64,000 nt of DNA, taken from contig JANDJZ010001753.1 of assembly GCA_027943245.1 (NCBI GenBank), positions 160,456 to 224,455 on the forward strand, read 5' to 3'. The notes under the pieces were generated by a model. That model was given only the letters and a program-made list of their open reading frames with translations. It was not told the DNA's origin and searched no databases. Each line of letters begins with the position of its first letter. The first letter of the stretch is position 1. Shown in pieces: positions 12,401-22,681 of the stretch. The position numbers and the translations under genes were made by a program. The stretch comes from Acanthamoeba sp. SK_2022b. Its lineage: Eukaryota > Discosea > Longamoebia > Acanthamoebidae.

Positions 12401-13094
12401 GTACAGGAGGAAGAGATCAACAAGGCACTCAAGGCTCGACCGAAACGACGGCAACGACCGGGCGAACTTCAACGAGAGCAGTCCGTATTCATCAGCAGGG
12501 ATGCCCTCAGTGGTACGGTTTAGAGCCAGAGAGCGCAGTCTCGTCCCTTATTCGTGTGAGCTCATCGTTGTGGCCTGCGGCGGTCTGGTGGATGGGCAGG
12601 CGACCAGATGCCATCACCACGAGCTGATGACCAGGAGGGTCAGGGCAGCTCTATCAACTCGTACGACACGATTCATCGACTGATCGAGCACGAGGAGGAG
12701 CGCAAGCGCGACATCGACCGCCGCCTGTTGGAACTCGACGCTCAGGAAAAAGAGAGCCGCGAGCGACTGGCCGCCGCCAAGGCGCGCAACGCCGATCTCG
12801 AACGCGAGATCGCCGAATGGCAGGCCAAGGTACAGAGCCTCGAAGGAAGCGGGGAGGACCTCAGTTCTCGTTTGAGCCGCTCCAGCATCGGTACCGTCTT
12901 CTTGCTCTCCTCCCCCTTCCTTATCCGCGACTCCTCTTTGGATTGCCTCTGCTGACCCGCGCTCGCGCTGTGCTGGCCTGACAGGGAGCTACGCCACGAT
13001 ACGCAAACCACCAACGACGACAGCGAGCGGCCTATCTCCGCCAGAACCCAATTTTTCCAAGGTCGCCAAGCGCAATTCGGGCTACCACAGCTGA
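9480..13094 (+). CDS. RhoGEF (DH-PH) with Tyr/Gly-rich acidic N-terminus
   Basis: Guanine nucleotide exchange factor for Rho/Rac/Cdc42-type GTPases. Exons at 9480-10136, 10321-10431, 10501-10551, 10627-10728, 10828-10935, 11025-11099, 11194-11301, 11366-11458, 11564-11694 and about six more to the stop at 13092-13094. The first 150 residues are rich in Tyr, Gly, Asp and Glu (GGDYDYSNYDYGGEYQEGDG), then a Ser tract. A degenerate WW-like element follows (YYVDDDGNTQWD). The DH domain runs from KEIVETEKSYVESLEILVK to its signature helix LDLTDYLIKPVQRICKYPLL and ends near EAKRMAESLQ. A PH domain follows (ELLLFSDVVIQ ... EGLEKEKWRSEI). The C-terminus has a coiled coil (RLIEHEEERKRDIDRRLLEL). It lies directly upstream of WASP on the same strand. 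One intron is GC-AG (12333-12406). Confidence 0.85.
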
Positions 13095-13342
13095 GTCACG
13101 ATCCTACGCAGTGAGGGACCGGAGCGGGGGCAGGAGGGAAGAGCACAGGCCACGTTCGTGGTGTCACAGTATATTATAGAGCACAACGTGTGCAATTTCA
13201 CGCTGACCCCTCACCGCTGTGGCGCCCTTTAGAACCGTTGCTCCAACTGCGCTTTCCTTTTTTCGTTGCTTTCACCAAAAACAGAACAAGACGTCGCAGA
13301 GGCTAACGAACGAGCAGAGCACAGGCAGAGTTTCATAAGCAT

Positions 13343-15160
13343 ATGGAGCTGCAAGTGGCAGGTTTGGGAGAACCGGAACTCGAGCATGTGGTTACTGCGG
13401 CTGGCGGCTTGGTCAAGGCTGCCGGTATGCCCCTCCCCCACGCAACTATGTACAGAGTTTTATTCTCTCCTTCCTTCAGCTGTTGCTCGCATGTACAAGG
13501 GAAAAGACGACGGTAGCTGGCACTACACAGGGGCGTGGGGAGCTATGGCATTGGTACTGCGCTTAGGTATCGTCTTCCTTTTTATTGTCCACCTCACGCC
13601 ACACGTATGCCACCAGATTTACGACAAAACGGAGATGGCGTATCACCTGCGGTTGATCGATCTCAAGACCAAACAACTAGCTTGGACGCAGGAGCTCTAC
13701 TACGAGTTTCAGTACGACAGCAGCAACGCGTCCTTCCATTTCTTTGAGGCCAACGAGGCAGTGATAGGCTTGGCCTTTGCTCACGAGGGAGACGCACAGA
13801 GAATGGCCAAGGCCGTACGCTTTCGCCTTTCCGTTCTTCAGCATTCACCACCTCATGGAGTTTACCTTACCCACACAGGTACATGATCATTCGCCTTCAC
13901 GTGAAAAGCTGGCGTCGATTGCTAGGTATGCCAGCCTTGTCCTTGGTGTGCCATCGCCTCATCGCACCTGTTGTCCGTTTCCACAGTAAGTTTCGAGCGG
14001 CTGGGGGTATCGCCGAGACGAGTGCCCCAGTTGAGACCGCATCGCCAACGCTGCGGCAGGAGGCAAAGAGAAAGTACTCAGCCCTTCACTGCATATGCAG
14101 CTTGCATCAGCTTTCCCCTCACGCATTTCGTAGATCGAGCATACTCTCGCGTTTGATCAAGAAGAAGGAGCCAACCAACAGAACGATTTCAGTCATCTCT
14201 GGACCGACCAACGTCAAGCACGAGCTCCATCTGGGCTGGGATGCTCGCGATGGGTTCAAAGTTAGAAACATTCCGCCCGAATGGAAGAAGCTCTTCATGG
14301 CTGCTGGTTGATCAATCGCCTTCCGGGCACTGCCTTCTCCTTTATCCTATCTCACACAGAGAGCTTTTTCGCTGTGCGATCGGCAGGCGTTAAGAAGAGC
14401 GATCTCAAGGACGCAGACACCGCGATGTTCGTGATCGAGACGGTAGCGACCGCGGCGCGATATCAAACTATGCGCCATGCCGCTGGAGGTGCCGGCTCGC
14501 CTCTCATCGCTCGACGCGACTCCCCGTCTGGCGGCGGAGTGGTTGCCGTTCCTGAAGCGGTGCAGCCCCCTTGCCTGGATTGTAATGCAAGGGAAACCGT
14601 TTAATGACGCCACGGGTGTAGTCGTCTGTTCAGGCTCCCGCACCCCCACCACCGATGCCTCCCCCAGCCCCGGCGCCGCCTGCTCCGATCAATGGCGGCT
14701 TGGCTGCTGGTACGTCTGTACATGATCGGCCAGTGTCAGCAACACTTCCTGACTGACTCGGACTTCGACCATGCAGCGCTACAGGCACGCTTGAAGAATA
14801 GCGACAAGCCAATTGACAGCGCTGCCGCCCAATACATCAAGGTGGAGTGAGAAGCTGCTAAGAGGAGAGGGGGGGGGGCGCTGCATGGTTTAGCTGATAC
14901 CTTGCGTGCGTGCGGCAGAACCTCAACGTGCCTGACTTGGCCGGAATGGATGAAAAGGACGGAGCTGATTTGGCTGCTATTCTGGCCACGGCCATGCAGG
15001 TGTGCCTCACCTTTTACATCAATCGTTATTGCGCAAGCTCACTTCTGCTGTCCCTCTCCCTTTGTTGCAGTCTCGGCGTGATGTGCTAAGACACGACTCA
15101 GACGAGGAGGACGCTGAAGAAGACGACGCCTGGACAAGTGATGAAGAGATGGACTTTTAG
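13343..15160 (+). CDS. WASP homologue (WH1/EVH1, CRIB, proline-rich, C and acidic motifs)
   Basis: Activator of the Arp2/3 complex downstream of Cdc42/Rac. Eleven exons (13343-13424, 13480-13553, 13617-13814, 13879-13925, 13987-14073, 14134-14306, 14387-14559, 14634-14709, 14777-14841, 14919-14999, 15071-15160) sum to 381 residues. The WH1 domain is at about 28-118 (ARMYKGKDDGSWHYTG; LIDLKTKQLAWTQELYYEF). The CRIB motif at about 178-206 reads ISGPTNVKHELHLGWDARDG. A short proline-rich segment is at about 280-300 (PPPPMPPPAPAPPAP). The C-terminus has a central motif LAAILATAMQSRRDVL and an acidic tail EEDAEEDDAW with the tryptophan that binds Arp2/3. A canonical WH2 (LLxxIxxGxxLKK) is not obvious; ALQARLKNSDKPID is in its place but with different spacing. 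The preceding gene is a RhoGEF. Confidence 0.9.
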
Positions 15161-15670
15161 ATGGGATGGCCCAACGCAATGTAGATCAAGGTGCATGCCA
15201 CCAGAGCATTTCTCTCCTTGGAATGATTGCGTCTGGTCACCAGGAAGAGGTGAAACTTTCACCATCCAGTAGCGCTACAGTTCCATGTTTGGAATTATGC
15301 CTTGCATTCTTAGCGCATACGCTGGGTTTTTCGCCGTTGCTTCAAGCGACGACAGAAATCTGTTTTTGGTCGAAAAGATAATCTGGTGTGCTCGGCGTTA
15401 AACTTCCTTTCGCGTATTGGCTGCCCCTTCATCCAGCCAGGAATAGGGTTTGGCGAGGAGTACTTCGAGAGAAGGAAAGAGGCTACGGTAGTACCTCTGC
15501 AAGTAGAGCAGCCCCTGCGATTGGCTCCAAACTCCTTTAACCACTGATAATTCGCTGATGTTGAGCATGTGATTTTTTTTATACACGCACCCTACTTCCA
15601 CGACCTCTCGCCTCAGTGCGCTCTACCCCACTCCTTGTACAAACGCCTCACGTCCGTGGCCTTCACACCT
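15161..15670. other. Intergenic region, no gene seen
   Basis: 510 bp between the WASP stop and the start of the next plus-strand gene. No frame with coding character; the part near 15360-15600 is moderately AT-rich. It should hold the WASP 3' UTR and the promoter of the secreted-protein gene. Confidence 0.5.
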
Positions 15671-16510
15671 ATGGCCAAGCTCTTCTTTCTGGTGGCGCTG
15701 CTAGCCGTGGTTGGCCATGCCCTGGCGCAGTCTCGCCCCAACCTCAGCGAGACCTTCGAACTACAGGGCCTCGTAACCCTCAGGCAGAACAACTCTCTCT
15801 TCTATGGCCGAGGTATAACCACCCGCCGCCCTACCAGCTCGCTTCGGCGGAAGGCACAATCACCAAATTTGAGACTCCCTCTTGTCCGCCCAGAGGCAGA
15901 GAGCAGCAGTGGTGGTGGTGGGGGGGGGGTGGACAACGCTAACCCGAGTTACCTTCAGCCAAGTGGGTGGTGGATTATCGCGAGGGCAAGGCGCTTGATG
16001 TGCTCGAGTTCTACGACAGTGACCATCAGTATTACGACGTTCACGACCTTTTGCGCTACGACCTGGTACTCCTTCCCTCGCTTCTCTCAAGAAAGGCGTG
16101 AGCACTCAAACGGCTTTTCATTTGCGGCGCACGAGCAGGGAAGGCACTACCAGGTGACCGGACACCCGGCCAAGTGCCGCGAGGGCGACCTCACTGCGAA
16201 ATGGCTGCCCTTGGCGTGGGACTGGGTCGCGAAGGCCAGCCCCGTTGGCCACGCCACTCCCGGCACCGATGCCTATCAGCTGTGGCGCTATCGCGCGGGA
16301 GGGGTTACCATGGCGGTGGGCGTAGATCTGACGGACGCCAACGCCCTTGTGCTCTTCAGCCGTGCGACTCCCGATGAGGAGTTCGTGTTCTACGTCGAGC
16401 CCGCCAACGGCACTGCCGATCAGGTCAAGCCGCGCAGCTCCTGGTTCGACATACCCAACGATTGCCGCACGCCACGCGACGACGTCGCGCCCACTCTCGT
16501 GGTGCAGTAG
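15671..16510 (+). CDS. Secreted protein, possibly ependymin-like fold
   Basis: Four exons (15671-15812, 15854-15883, 15959-16065, 16139-16510) sum to 216 residues. The start MAKLFFLVALLAVVGHALAQ is a clear signal peptide with cleavage likely after AQ. The mature part has few cysteines (around CREGDL and the last ones near IPNDCRTP) and alternating strand-like hydrophobic pattern. Order of motifs: KWVVDYREGKALDVLEFYDS, then HYQVTGHPAKCREGDL, WLPLAWDW, and RAGGVTMAVGVDLTDANALV. This arrangement resembles ependymin-related secreted proteins of the LolA-like beta fold, but that is an inference from pattern only. Exon 2 is only 30 nt and its borders are chosen to keep the frame. The gene is convergent with the nucleoside hydrolase (126 bp between stops). 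Confidence 0.65.
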   Translation: MAKLFFLVALLAVVGHALAQSRPNLSETFELQGLVTLRQNNSLFYGRGITTRRPTSSLRRKAQSPNLRLPLVRPEAESSSGGGGGGVDNANPSYLQPSGWWIIARARRLMCSSSTTVTISITTFTTFCATTWYSFPRFSQERREHSNGFSFAAHEQGRHYQVTGHPAKCREGDLTAKWLPLAWDWVAKASPVGHATPGTDAYQLWRYRAGGVTMAVGVDLTDANALVLFSRATPDEEFVFYVEPANGTADQVKPRSSWFDIPNDCRTPRDDVAPTLVVQ

Positions 16511-16636
16511 GTGTGTAATCACCAACGGTGGCCCGTGTGGGTGGTGTGTAAATAGAAACGTTAAATTCCAAAAATAGGTGTGGGCCACACGGCATAAATA
16601 AAACTAACAGGAGTGGACGAAAGGGCGTTAAGGCTA

Positions 16637-18339
16637 TCATTGCGGGTGGAGGACTCGCTCGGTAAAGAAGGACAACACCCGGGTTGTATCCACCTCGAGC
16701 ACTATGTCTACGTAGGCTCTTGGCTGGGCGTCGCGACCTTCTTCTTCTTCTTCGTCTGCCTTCACAACGGCTTCTGTGCACCCAGGCAGTGGAGAGTTCG
16801 TGAGGGGAAGGGGCAGTCCGGGTGCAGTAAAAAAAAACCCATTACCTGCAACAGTCGTTTTGCCATCGAACTCTGGCGTGCAGTCCACCACGGCAGAGCC
16901 AAATCTCTTTCGCTTGGTCATGCGCTGCTCTTCATCAATGGCCACCACCATGGCCACGGGATCGTGCAGGTGGAACGTATCTGCGCCCAGTGGCAGTCGT
17001 AGTTGATGACTTGGGAGGTGAGCGTTGGAAAGAGGATTTTGGCTTGACAGGCCACGCACCCTTCCTGCCGTAGGCCTTGGCCGTGAGGTCGGCCACAAAC
17101 TTGGCGATGGGGGACTTGTCGGCCCAGGGTCTCAGGTTATCCTCGGCGAACCTTAAGGTTCAGCACGAAACTGTGAGGTTGCCGTTGGGGCAGGCGGATG
17201 GGAGGGAGAGGGAGTGACTCACGGGACAAGGTGTGTGGCATCAAGCGGGACGAAAACGAGCGGCAGCTGGGCCTCGCAGACGACTTTAGCCGCTTCGGGA
17301 TCAGCATAGCTGCCGAGTAGCCGATCATCAGTGGACCCTGGCAGCCCAAAGCAAGGAGGCCCGGGTCTCGTACATGTTGTATTCGGCGTGGGGCGTGACG
17401 TTGCCGGGAGCGAAAAAGGCCCCGCCCATGATCACGATCTCGTTGACGCGGCGGAGGGTGTCGATGTCGGCCTCGGCAGCCAAGGCGATGTTGGTCAACG
17501 GTCCTGTGATTGTCATCGTTGATGACATTCAGACGGCGTGGGACAAGGGTGGCACGGGCACCCAGTGCAATGATGAAGAGCAAGCAGAAGGGAGGCAAGG
17601 CGGTACCGATGGTGAGAATGGTGATCTCTCCGGGCCCGTGCGTACGTAGGAGGTCCAAAATGACGTCAACCTATCAGGGTGGCACGACGTGACGGTTCAA
17701 TCAGGTTGTGGTGCGAACACACCAATAGCATCATAGAAAAGGAAGTTGAGCAGTAGACGAACCGCAGGCTGATGGTGGAGCGTGAAGTTACCCTCGGGCG
17801 GCGGGGCGTAGATGAGCGTATCGGTGGTGTCGTCCTTCAGGGCAGTGATGCCGCCCACGCCGTCCTCCCCGTCTGTCACGTGAAAGTTGAGCCAATGCAA
17901 CGCCAAACAAAGTGCGGGATGCACGCACGAAAGTACTCGGCCGTGACCAGCAGTCTGCGCAAGGGCTTTGGTGCGCCTACCGCGAGCACATGCGGGAAGC
18001 GAAGTTTGTCTCCTCCCTGCACGCTACCGCAGGTGAGCAAGGTGTGTGGCGCGGCAAATACTAAGGGAGATAACCTCTTGCTGTTGCATGTAGTGAAAGA
18101 GGAGCTGGATGTTAGACGTCGCCCTATCGACTGGCACGTTGCCACACACCTGCAACGCCCGTTGGCGGGCCCCAGTTAATGAATTGATTATTTTTGTACT
18201 CACATTAACTTCAGAGAAGTACGGTGGTGATGGCAATAATCTCGACTTCGGGAGACTTGAGTGCCAATGCCAGGGCCATGAGGTCGTCTATGCCGCCATC
18301 GGTGTCCACAATCACCTTCCTCGGTAGTCTCTCAGTCAT
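16637..18339 (-). CDS. Inosine-uridine preferring nucleoside hydrolase
   Basis: Hydrolyses the N-glycosidic bond of purine or pyrimidine nucleosides to base and ribose; nucleoside salvage in the cytoplasm. Ten exons (18339-18223, 18149-18075, 18016-17929, 17872-17763, 17670-17607, 17503-17374, 17309-17223, 17151-17060, 16980-16846, 16770-16637) give 343 residues. Active-site calcium motif near the N-terminus: VIVDTDGGIDDLMALALAL. Further family blocks: IIAITTVCGNV, ITILTIGPLTNIALA, IVIMGGAFFAPGNVTPHAEY, NIYADPEAAKVV, and the C-terminal DTFHLHDPVAMVVAID with the catalytic-region histidine. Length fits the family (about 310-350). No signal peptide. It sits divergently to the secreted-protein gene at 18993, with 653 bp between starts. 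Confidence 0.93.
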
Positions 18340-18992
18340 CTTGTGGAGTGACATTTCCTTCTGATTTTTCCTTCTGTTTTCTTAGCTTCCCTCTTGTATG
18401 CCGCAAACACACCTAGGCGTGTCTGCTCCTCGGAGGGAGCCCGCACAGGTGTCTGCACCTCGGAGGGAGACCCGGTGGCGGGCTGCCAGAGTGTTACCTA
18501 CGTCGCACACATGCCCTGGGTGAACCCAGATGCTAATTACGCACGACGGTGCGAGACCAGCGGACGATATCTGTTGTTTTCACCACTGGCCCTGGCCCCT
18601 AATTAGGGGCTGGGAGCTCTCTGTGGTGTTTTGGATGGCGTACAGGCCAACCCTGTAGCCCAGCAACGATCCAATTGGCTTTGCCCAACCTAGGATTCCT
18701 GATCTGAGTTCGCTGGGGTGATTTTGGCCGGTATCCTCGTACCCTCGGCGCTGGCCAGCTAAGGTAATGGAACCCTGACCAGCGCCTGAGTCTGAGACAC
18801 TGTCTGGTCTTGACACCTCCTAGGCCGACTGGCCCGGTGATTTAAAGACGTTGCCCGTCTAGTTCTACTTCTTCACACAGCAGCTCACACTAGCTTCTCT
18901 CTTCTGTACACCACTGCCAACACCCAGCTCTGCGGCTCACGATCGTACAAGCAGCAAGTGCTACATCAAGGTCTAATTCCTAGGACGACACC
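18340..18992. promoter_or_regulatory. Divergent intergenic region with palindrome and imperfect direct repeat
   Basis: 653 bp between the divergent nucleoside hydrolase and secreted-protein starts. It contains two copies of a roughly 30-bp unit with the core CCTCGGAGGGAG (18430-18475) and a perfect 16-bp palindrome at 18595-18610. No coding frame is supported. Both promoters should lie here. Confidence 0.5.
18595..18610. promoter_or_regulatory. Perfect 16-bp palindrome, candidate factor-binding site
   Basis: GCCCCTAATTAGGGGC reads the same on both strands. Its TAATTA core is of a kind bound by homeodomain proteins, but no factor can be named from the sequence. It lies about 385 bp upstream of the secreted-protein start and about 255 bp upstream of the hydrolase start. 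Confidence 0.45.
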
Positions 18993-21542
18993 ATGTCAAA
19001 CCTCTCTCTCGTCCTGCTGGCCTTCTGCTTCTTCGCCACGAGCGTGACGGCGGTGGACATCAACGTTCTACCGCTTCGTATAGACAATCCGAGCCCCGAC
19101 GGTTCAGGCGTCAAGTTTTTCCGCCTCCTCGCCGACCCCAACGATCCCAACGTCGGTTCGCTCAACGGGTTCAAGGTCGTCTCGCAGACTCTCGGTCCCG
19201 CGGGCCAAGCCTTCAAGCTGTGGAACGCCGCCGGCAGCAACTGCGACGGAGCAGTGCTGGCCAACGGCGATACGGTGCCGCAAGACGGCAAGGTGTGCTT
19301 CTGGGCCGACACGAGCTCGGTGAGCGAATTCGAGAGCTTCCTCACCTACGTGGCTCTCGACGGGTCGGCCAACGAGGGCACCACGCCGCAGAAGGCAGTC
19401 GTGGTGACCTACGACGTGCGCCAGTGTCCGGGCATTCCGGATCTGGGCGAGTCGGGCTTCGCCACAGTGCCTCCCAGTCCGACCATCAACATCACTTTGA
19501 GCGGGCTCGAGATTCGGTTCGAGATCACCGCAGCTTACGTGCGCAACCAGACCACCTGGCGTACACCCTCCTCAGCCTCTTTCTGCTTCCTGTACACCTC
19601 ACTTACCTCTCGCCAACCAAAATCTACCAGTGGTGGACTTCTTCAACTTCGACAGCTCGCCGAGCGGCGACTCGGCCGATGGCACCGGTCGCACGTGCTC
19701 CAACCACGTGGCGACCAACTTTAACAGCCTCGATTTCTCTCAGTGGTGGTGGTCGCAGCCGCGCGCCAACTTCAACAGCGATCTCGATGCGTCTATCACC
19801 AACGCGCTCGACTCGGCCGCGCTGCCTAACTACGAGACAACGAGCACCAAGTGGACGGTGACCAACGTGGGGTGCGACAAGGTCAAGTTCACGGCCACCA
19901 TTCCCACAGTCAACCTCATCGCCACAGGCGCCTCCGACTGCACTGCTGTACGTGTTTCCTCACCTACCCAATCTCCACGCATCTGGATATTTCCTTCCCC
20001 AACACCTGTTGGCTGACCCAACCACAGCCGGGAGCGTCAGGACCGGCAGCAACGGCGAGCGGGCTCAATTACACGGCCAACCTGTACGTGTTCGCGCTGA
20101 GGCCCAAGGACCTCAACGACGCTAGCGCGGGCTACTACAAGGCCTCCTTCATATATCCGTTCACCTTCCGTCTCCAGCAGACGGTGACCGACGTGAGTAC
20201 GACCTCATCCAAGTGGGCTTTCTCGGTGCGTTCTCTCCTGCTTGGTGCAACACCACAACGCTAAGGCTGGACTAACTCTCCTATCGAACACCAACAGGTA
20301 GCGGTGGATGACCTGGTGATCACGCGCGGAGTCGATCTTGTGCTTCAGCTGGAGACCTCCATCAGCGCGCCCGGTCTCAACTCGACCAACATCTCGTCGA
20401 CTACATTCCGCCTGGCCACAGGCTTCCCGAACCAGGACGCACGCACCACCTACTCCAAGAGCCCCGTGCTCTCGCGCCTCAGCGACAACGGCCACTGCGG
20501 CACGGGCGAGACGGCGGCATGCGTGATAGTGTGGCAGATGACGCTGGCCGAGCTCAATGAGACCGAAGCTGGCGGCACCATGTCGCAGTACAATCAGCAG
20601 TACATTGGCGCTTACTCCTTCCTCGTACGTACCATGCCTCTCAACTCCATCTGTTGCTCAGATTAAACCGGGCAGCTAACAACTCTCTCTATTTTCTCTT
20701 ACGCACAGTGGACGACATCGGACGGCGATGAGCTGGCGGCCAACCTCATCATCGACGCCGTAGCGGCCAACTCAACTGACCTGGGCCAGATCAACGTGCC
20801 ATCGGCCATTAGATTCTTCCGCACACAGGCTGCCATGCTCAACACGTCGTCCACGGGTCTCGCCGTGCCGAGCTTCTCGACCGGCGAGCAGGTGTGGGCG
20901 AGGCACGACTTCCTGGTGGACAGCGCTGATGTGGCGGCCTATCGCTTCACTCTCCAGCGCGCATGGGTGTGCTGGTCCAGCGTGAGCGACTTCACGCCCT
21001 CGGTTACCTCAGGCGGCACAGGCTGCTCGGTCGACATCCCCGGTGTGATGGAGGCCAGCCTCGGTCAGCGCGTGCTGCTGTACAACGTATCGCAGACAGC
21101 CAACGGGGGTGCCATCGCCGATGTCACGTTCCCGGCGGGCTCGACGCAGAAGTCGCGCGTGTGGGGCTTCACACTAGTGGTGCCGACGGCGGGTGGCTGG
21201 AGCGGCGGCGAGAGCGTGCACAACGGGTTCGGGATCAACGCACTGCCTCTGGTGTTCGACGCGAGCATCCACAACTACTACTTCCACCTCGTGTCCGAGG
21301 TGAGCCAGACGCCTTCGAAGAGGAGCGGCGGAGCGGGCGGCGTACGCGAGGTGCACTCGGTCATTGCGCCAGCCGGCAGCAACTGGGAGAAGAACAACGA
21401 GAGAGGCCGGCGAGCGGTGACCCTGGTGGGAGATGGTTCGTCGGGAACGGGATTGGGTGGGATCACGCTCTTCAGCAGCGGTGGAGGAGGGAGCTCTTCC
21501 GCGTCGAAGCTTTCCTCCAGCTGGCTCGACCTCTTCTTATGA
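18993..21542 (+). CDS. Large secreted glycoprotein of unknown family
   Basis: Five exons (18993-19560, 19631-19947, 20028-20225, 20298-20624, 20709-21542) give 747 residues. The N-terminus MSNLSLVLLAFCFFATSVTA is a signal peptide. The rest is polar, Ser/Thr/Asn-rich, with many N-glycosylation sequons (NITL, NQTT, NETE, NSTD, NTSS, NVSQ) and scattered cysteines in strand-rich segments such as VPQDGKVCFWADTS and YRFTLQRAWVCWSSVSDF. Near the C-terminus is a basic site ERGRRAVTLVG matching the furin pattern R-X-R-R, followed by about 40 Gly/Ser-rich residues ending SSWLDLFL. No clear transmembrane helix or GPI signal is seen, so it is probably secreted or wall-associated. Family not recognised. 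Confidence 0.75.
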
Positions 21543-21654
21543 GCGCAGCTAAAGCCTCTTGTAACATACCTTCCTTGTAAACACGTTTATCTTTCTGCTC
21601 GTGGTGAGGCGTGGGAAAAAGCAAAAAGAAACGAAGAAAAACTTTGGTACTACC

Positions 21655-22622
21655 ATGGAGCAGCCCTCGGCATCTCTTCTTGATTTGCCGGTGCCTGGCA
21701 AGCGTAAGCAACCCCCCGAGAAGCCTGAGGAGTACCACCCTGACGTTACAACGGCCGATCTCAACTCTTCTGAATTCGAAAATCGCGCATCAACAGAGCT
21801 TGTAGAACAGGCGAGCGAGGCTGAGCAGCTGCACGAGGAAGCGAAAGTGAAGAAGTTGAAGAGTTCAAGTGGCGTGGACGGAGAAACGTCAACTGAACGA
21901 GAGCTCAAGAACGACAATGAGTTTGATATGACGCAGATTTTTGAGGAGGCACGCCTGCAGAGGGCGCGCCGAGGTGAGGCCTCCAAGTCCGACAGCCAGC
22001 TGCCTCTCGTGTCCGTCATCGTCCCCATCTACAACGCCCAGCGGTATCTGGATGAGTGCTTCGCGTCTATCGTGCGGCAGACCTACGCAGGACCAATTGA
22101 GGTGTCCCTCTATGACGACGGCAGCGAGGTACGCCCTCACCTACGCGACGCGATGCCACCACCTCTTTGCTTCTTTGGTGGACCCATGCTTAACGCGCTG
22201 TGTTAGGATGGCAGCCCGGTCATCATCCAGCGCTGGCTGCCTGTGTTTGCTGAGGCCGGCCTCACCACCCAACTGCGCCGGAATGACCGATCCAAGGGCC
22301 GCGGCTGCGGATTCGCCAAGAACAGGTAGGCGGTTTTCATGTTCACGCCCCTCCCCTTATTGTCGACTATAATTTGGCTGACGATGAATACACTCTCCGG
22401 CTGCGGGTAATGCAGGTCGATTGAACAGTCCACGGGCGACTACCTCTGCTTCCTGGACGCCGACGACATCATGAAGCCGGAGCGCGTCGAGCTCCAGCTT
22501 CGGGCAGCGCTCGAACATCCGGATTCGATCATCGGCGCCAAGTTCAGTAGGTGAGCGGAGAACCCATGGCCTTTTGTTCTGCTTTTCTCACGCTTCCCTG
22601 ACTCTCTCTCTCTCTCTCTCTC

Positions 22623-22681
<59 letters not shown>

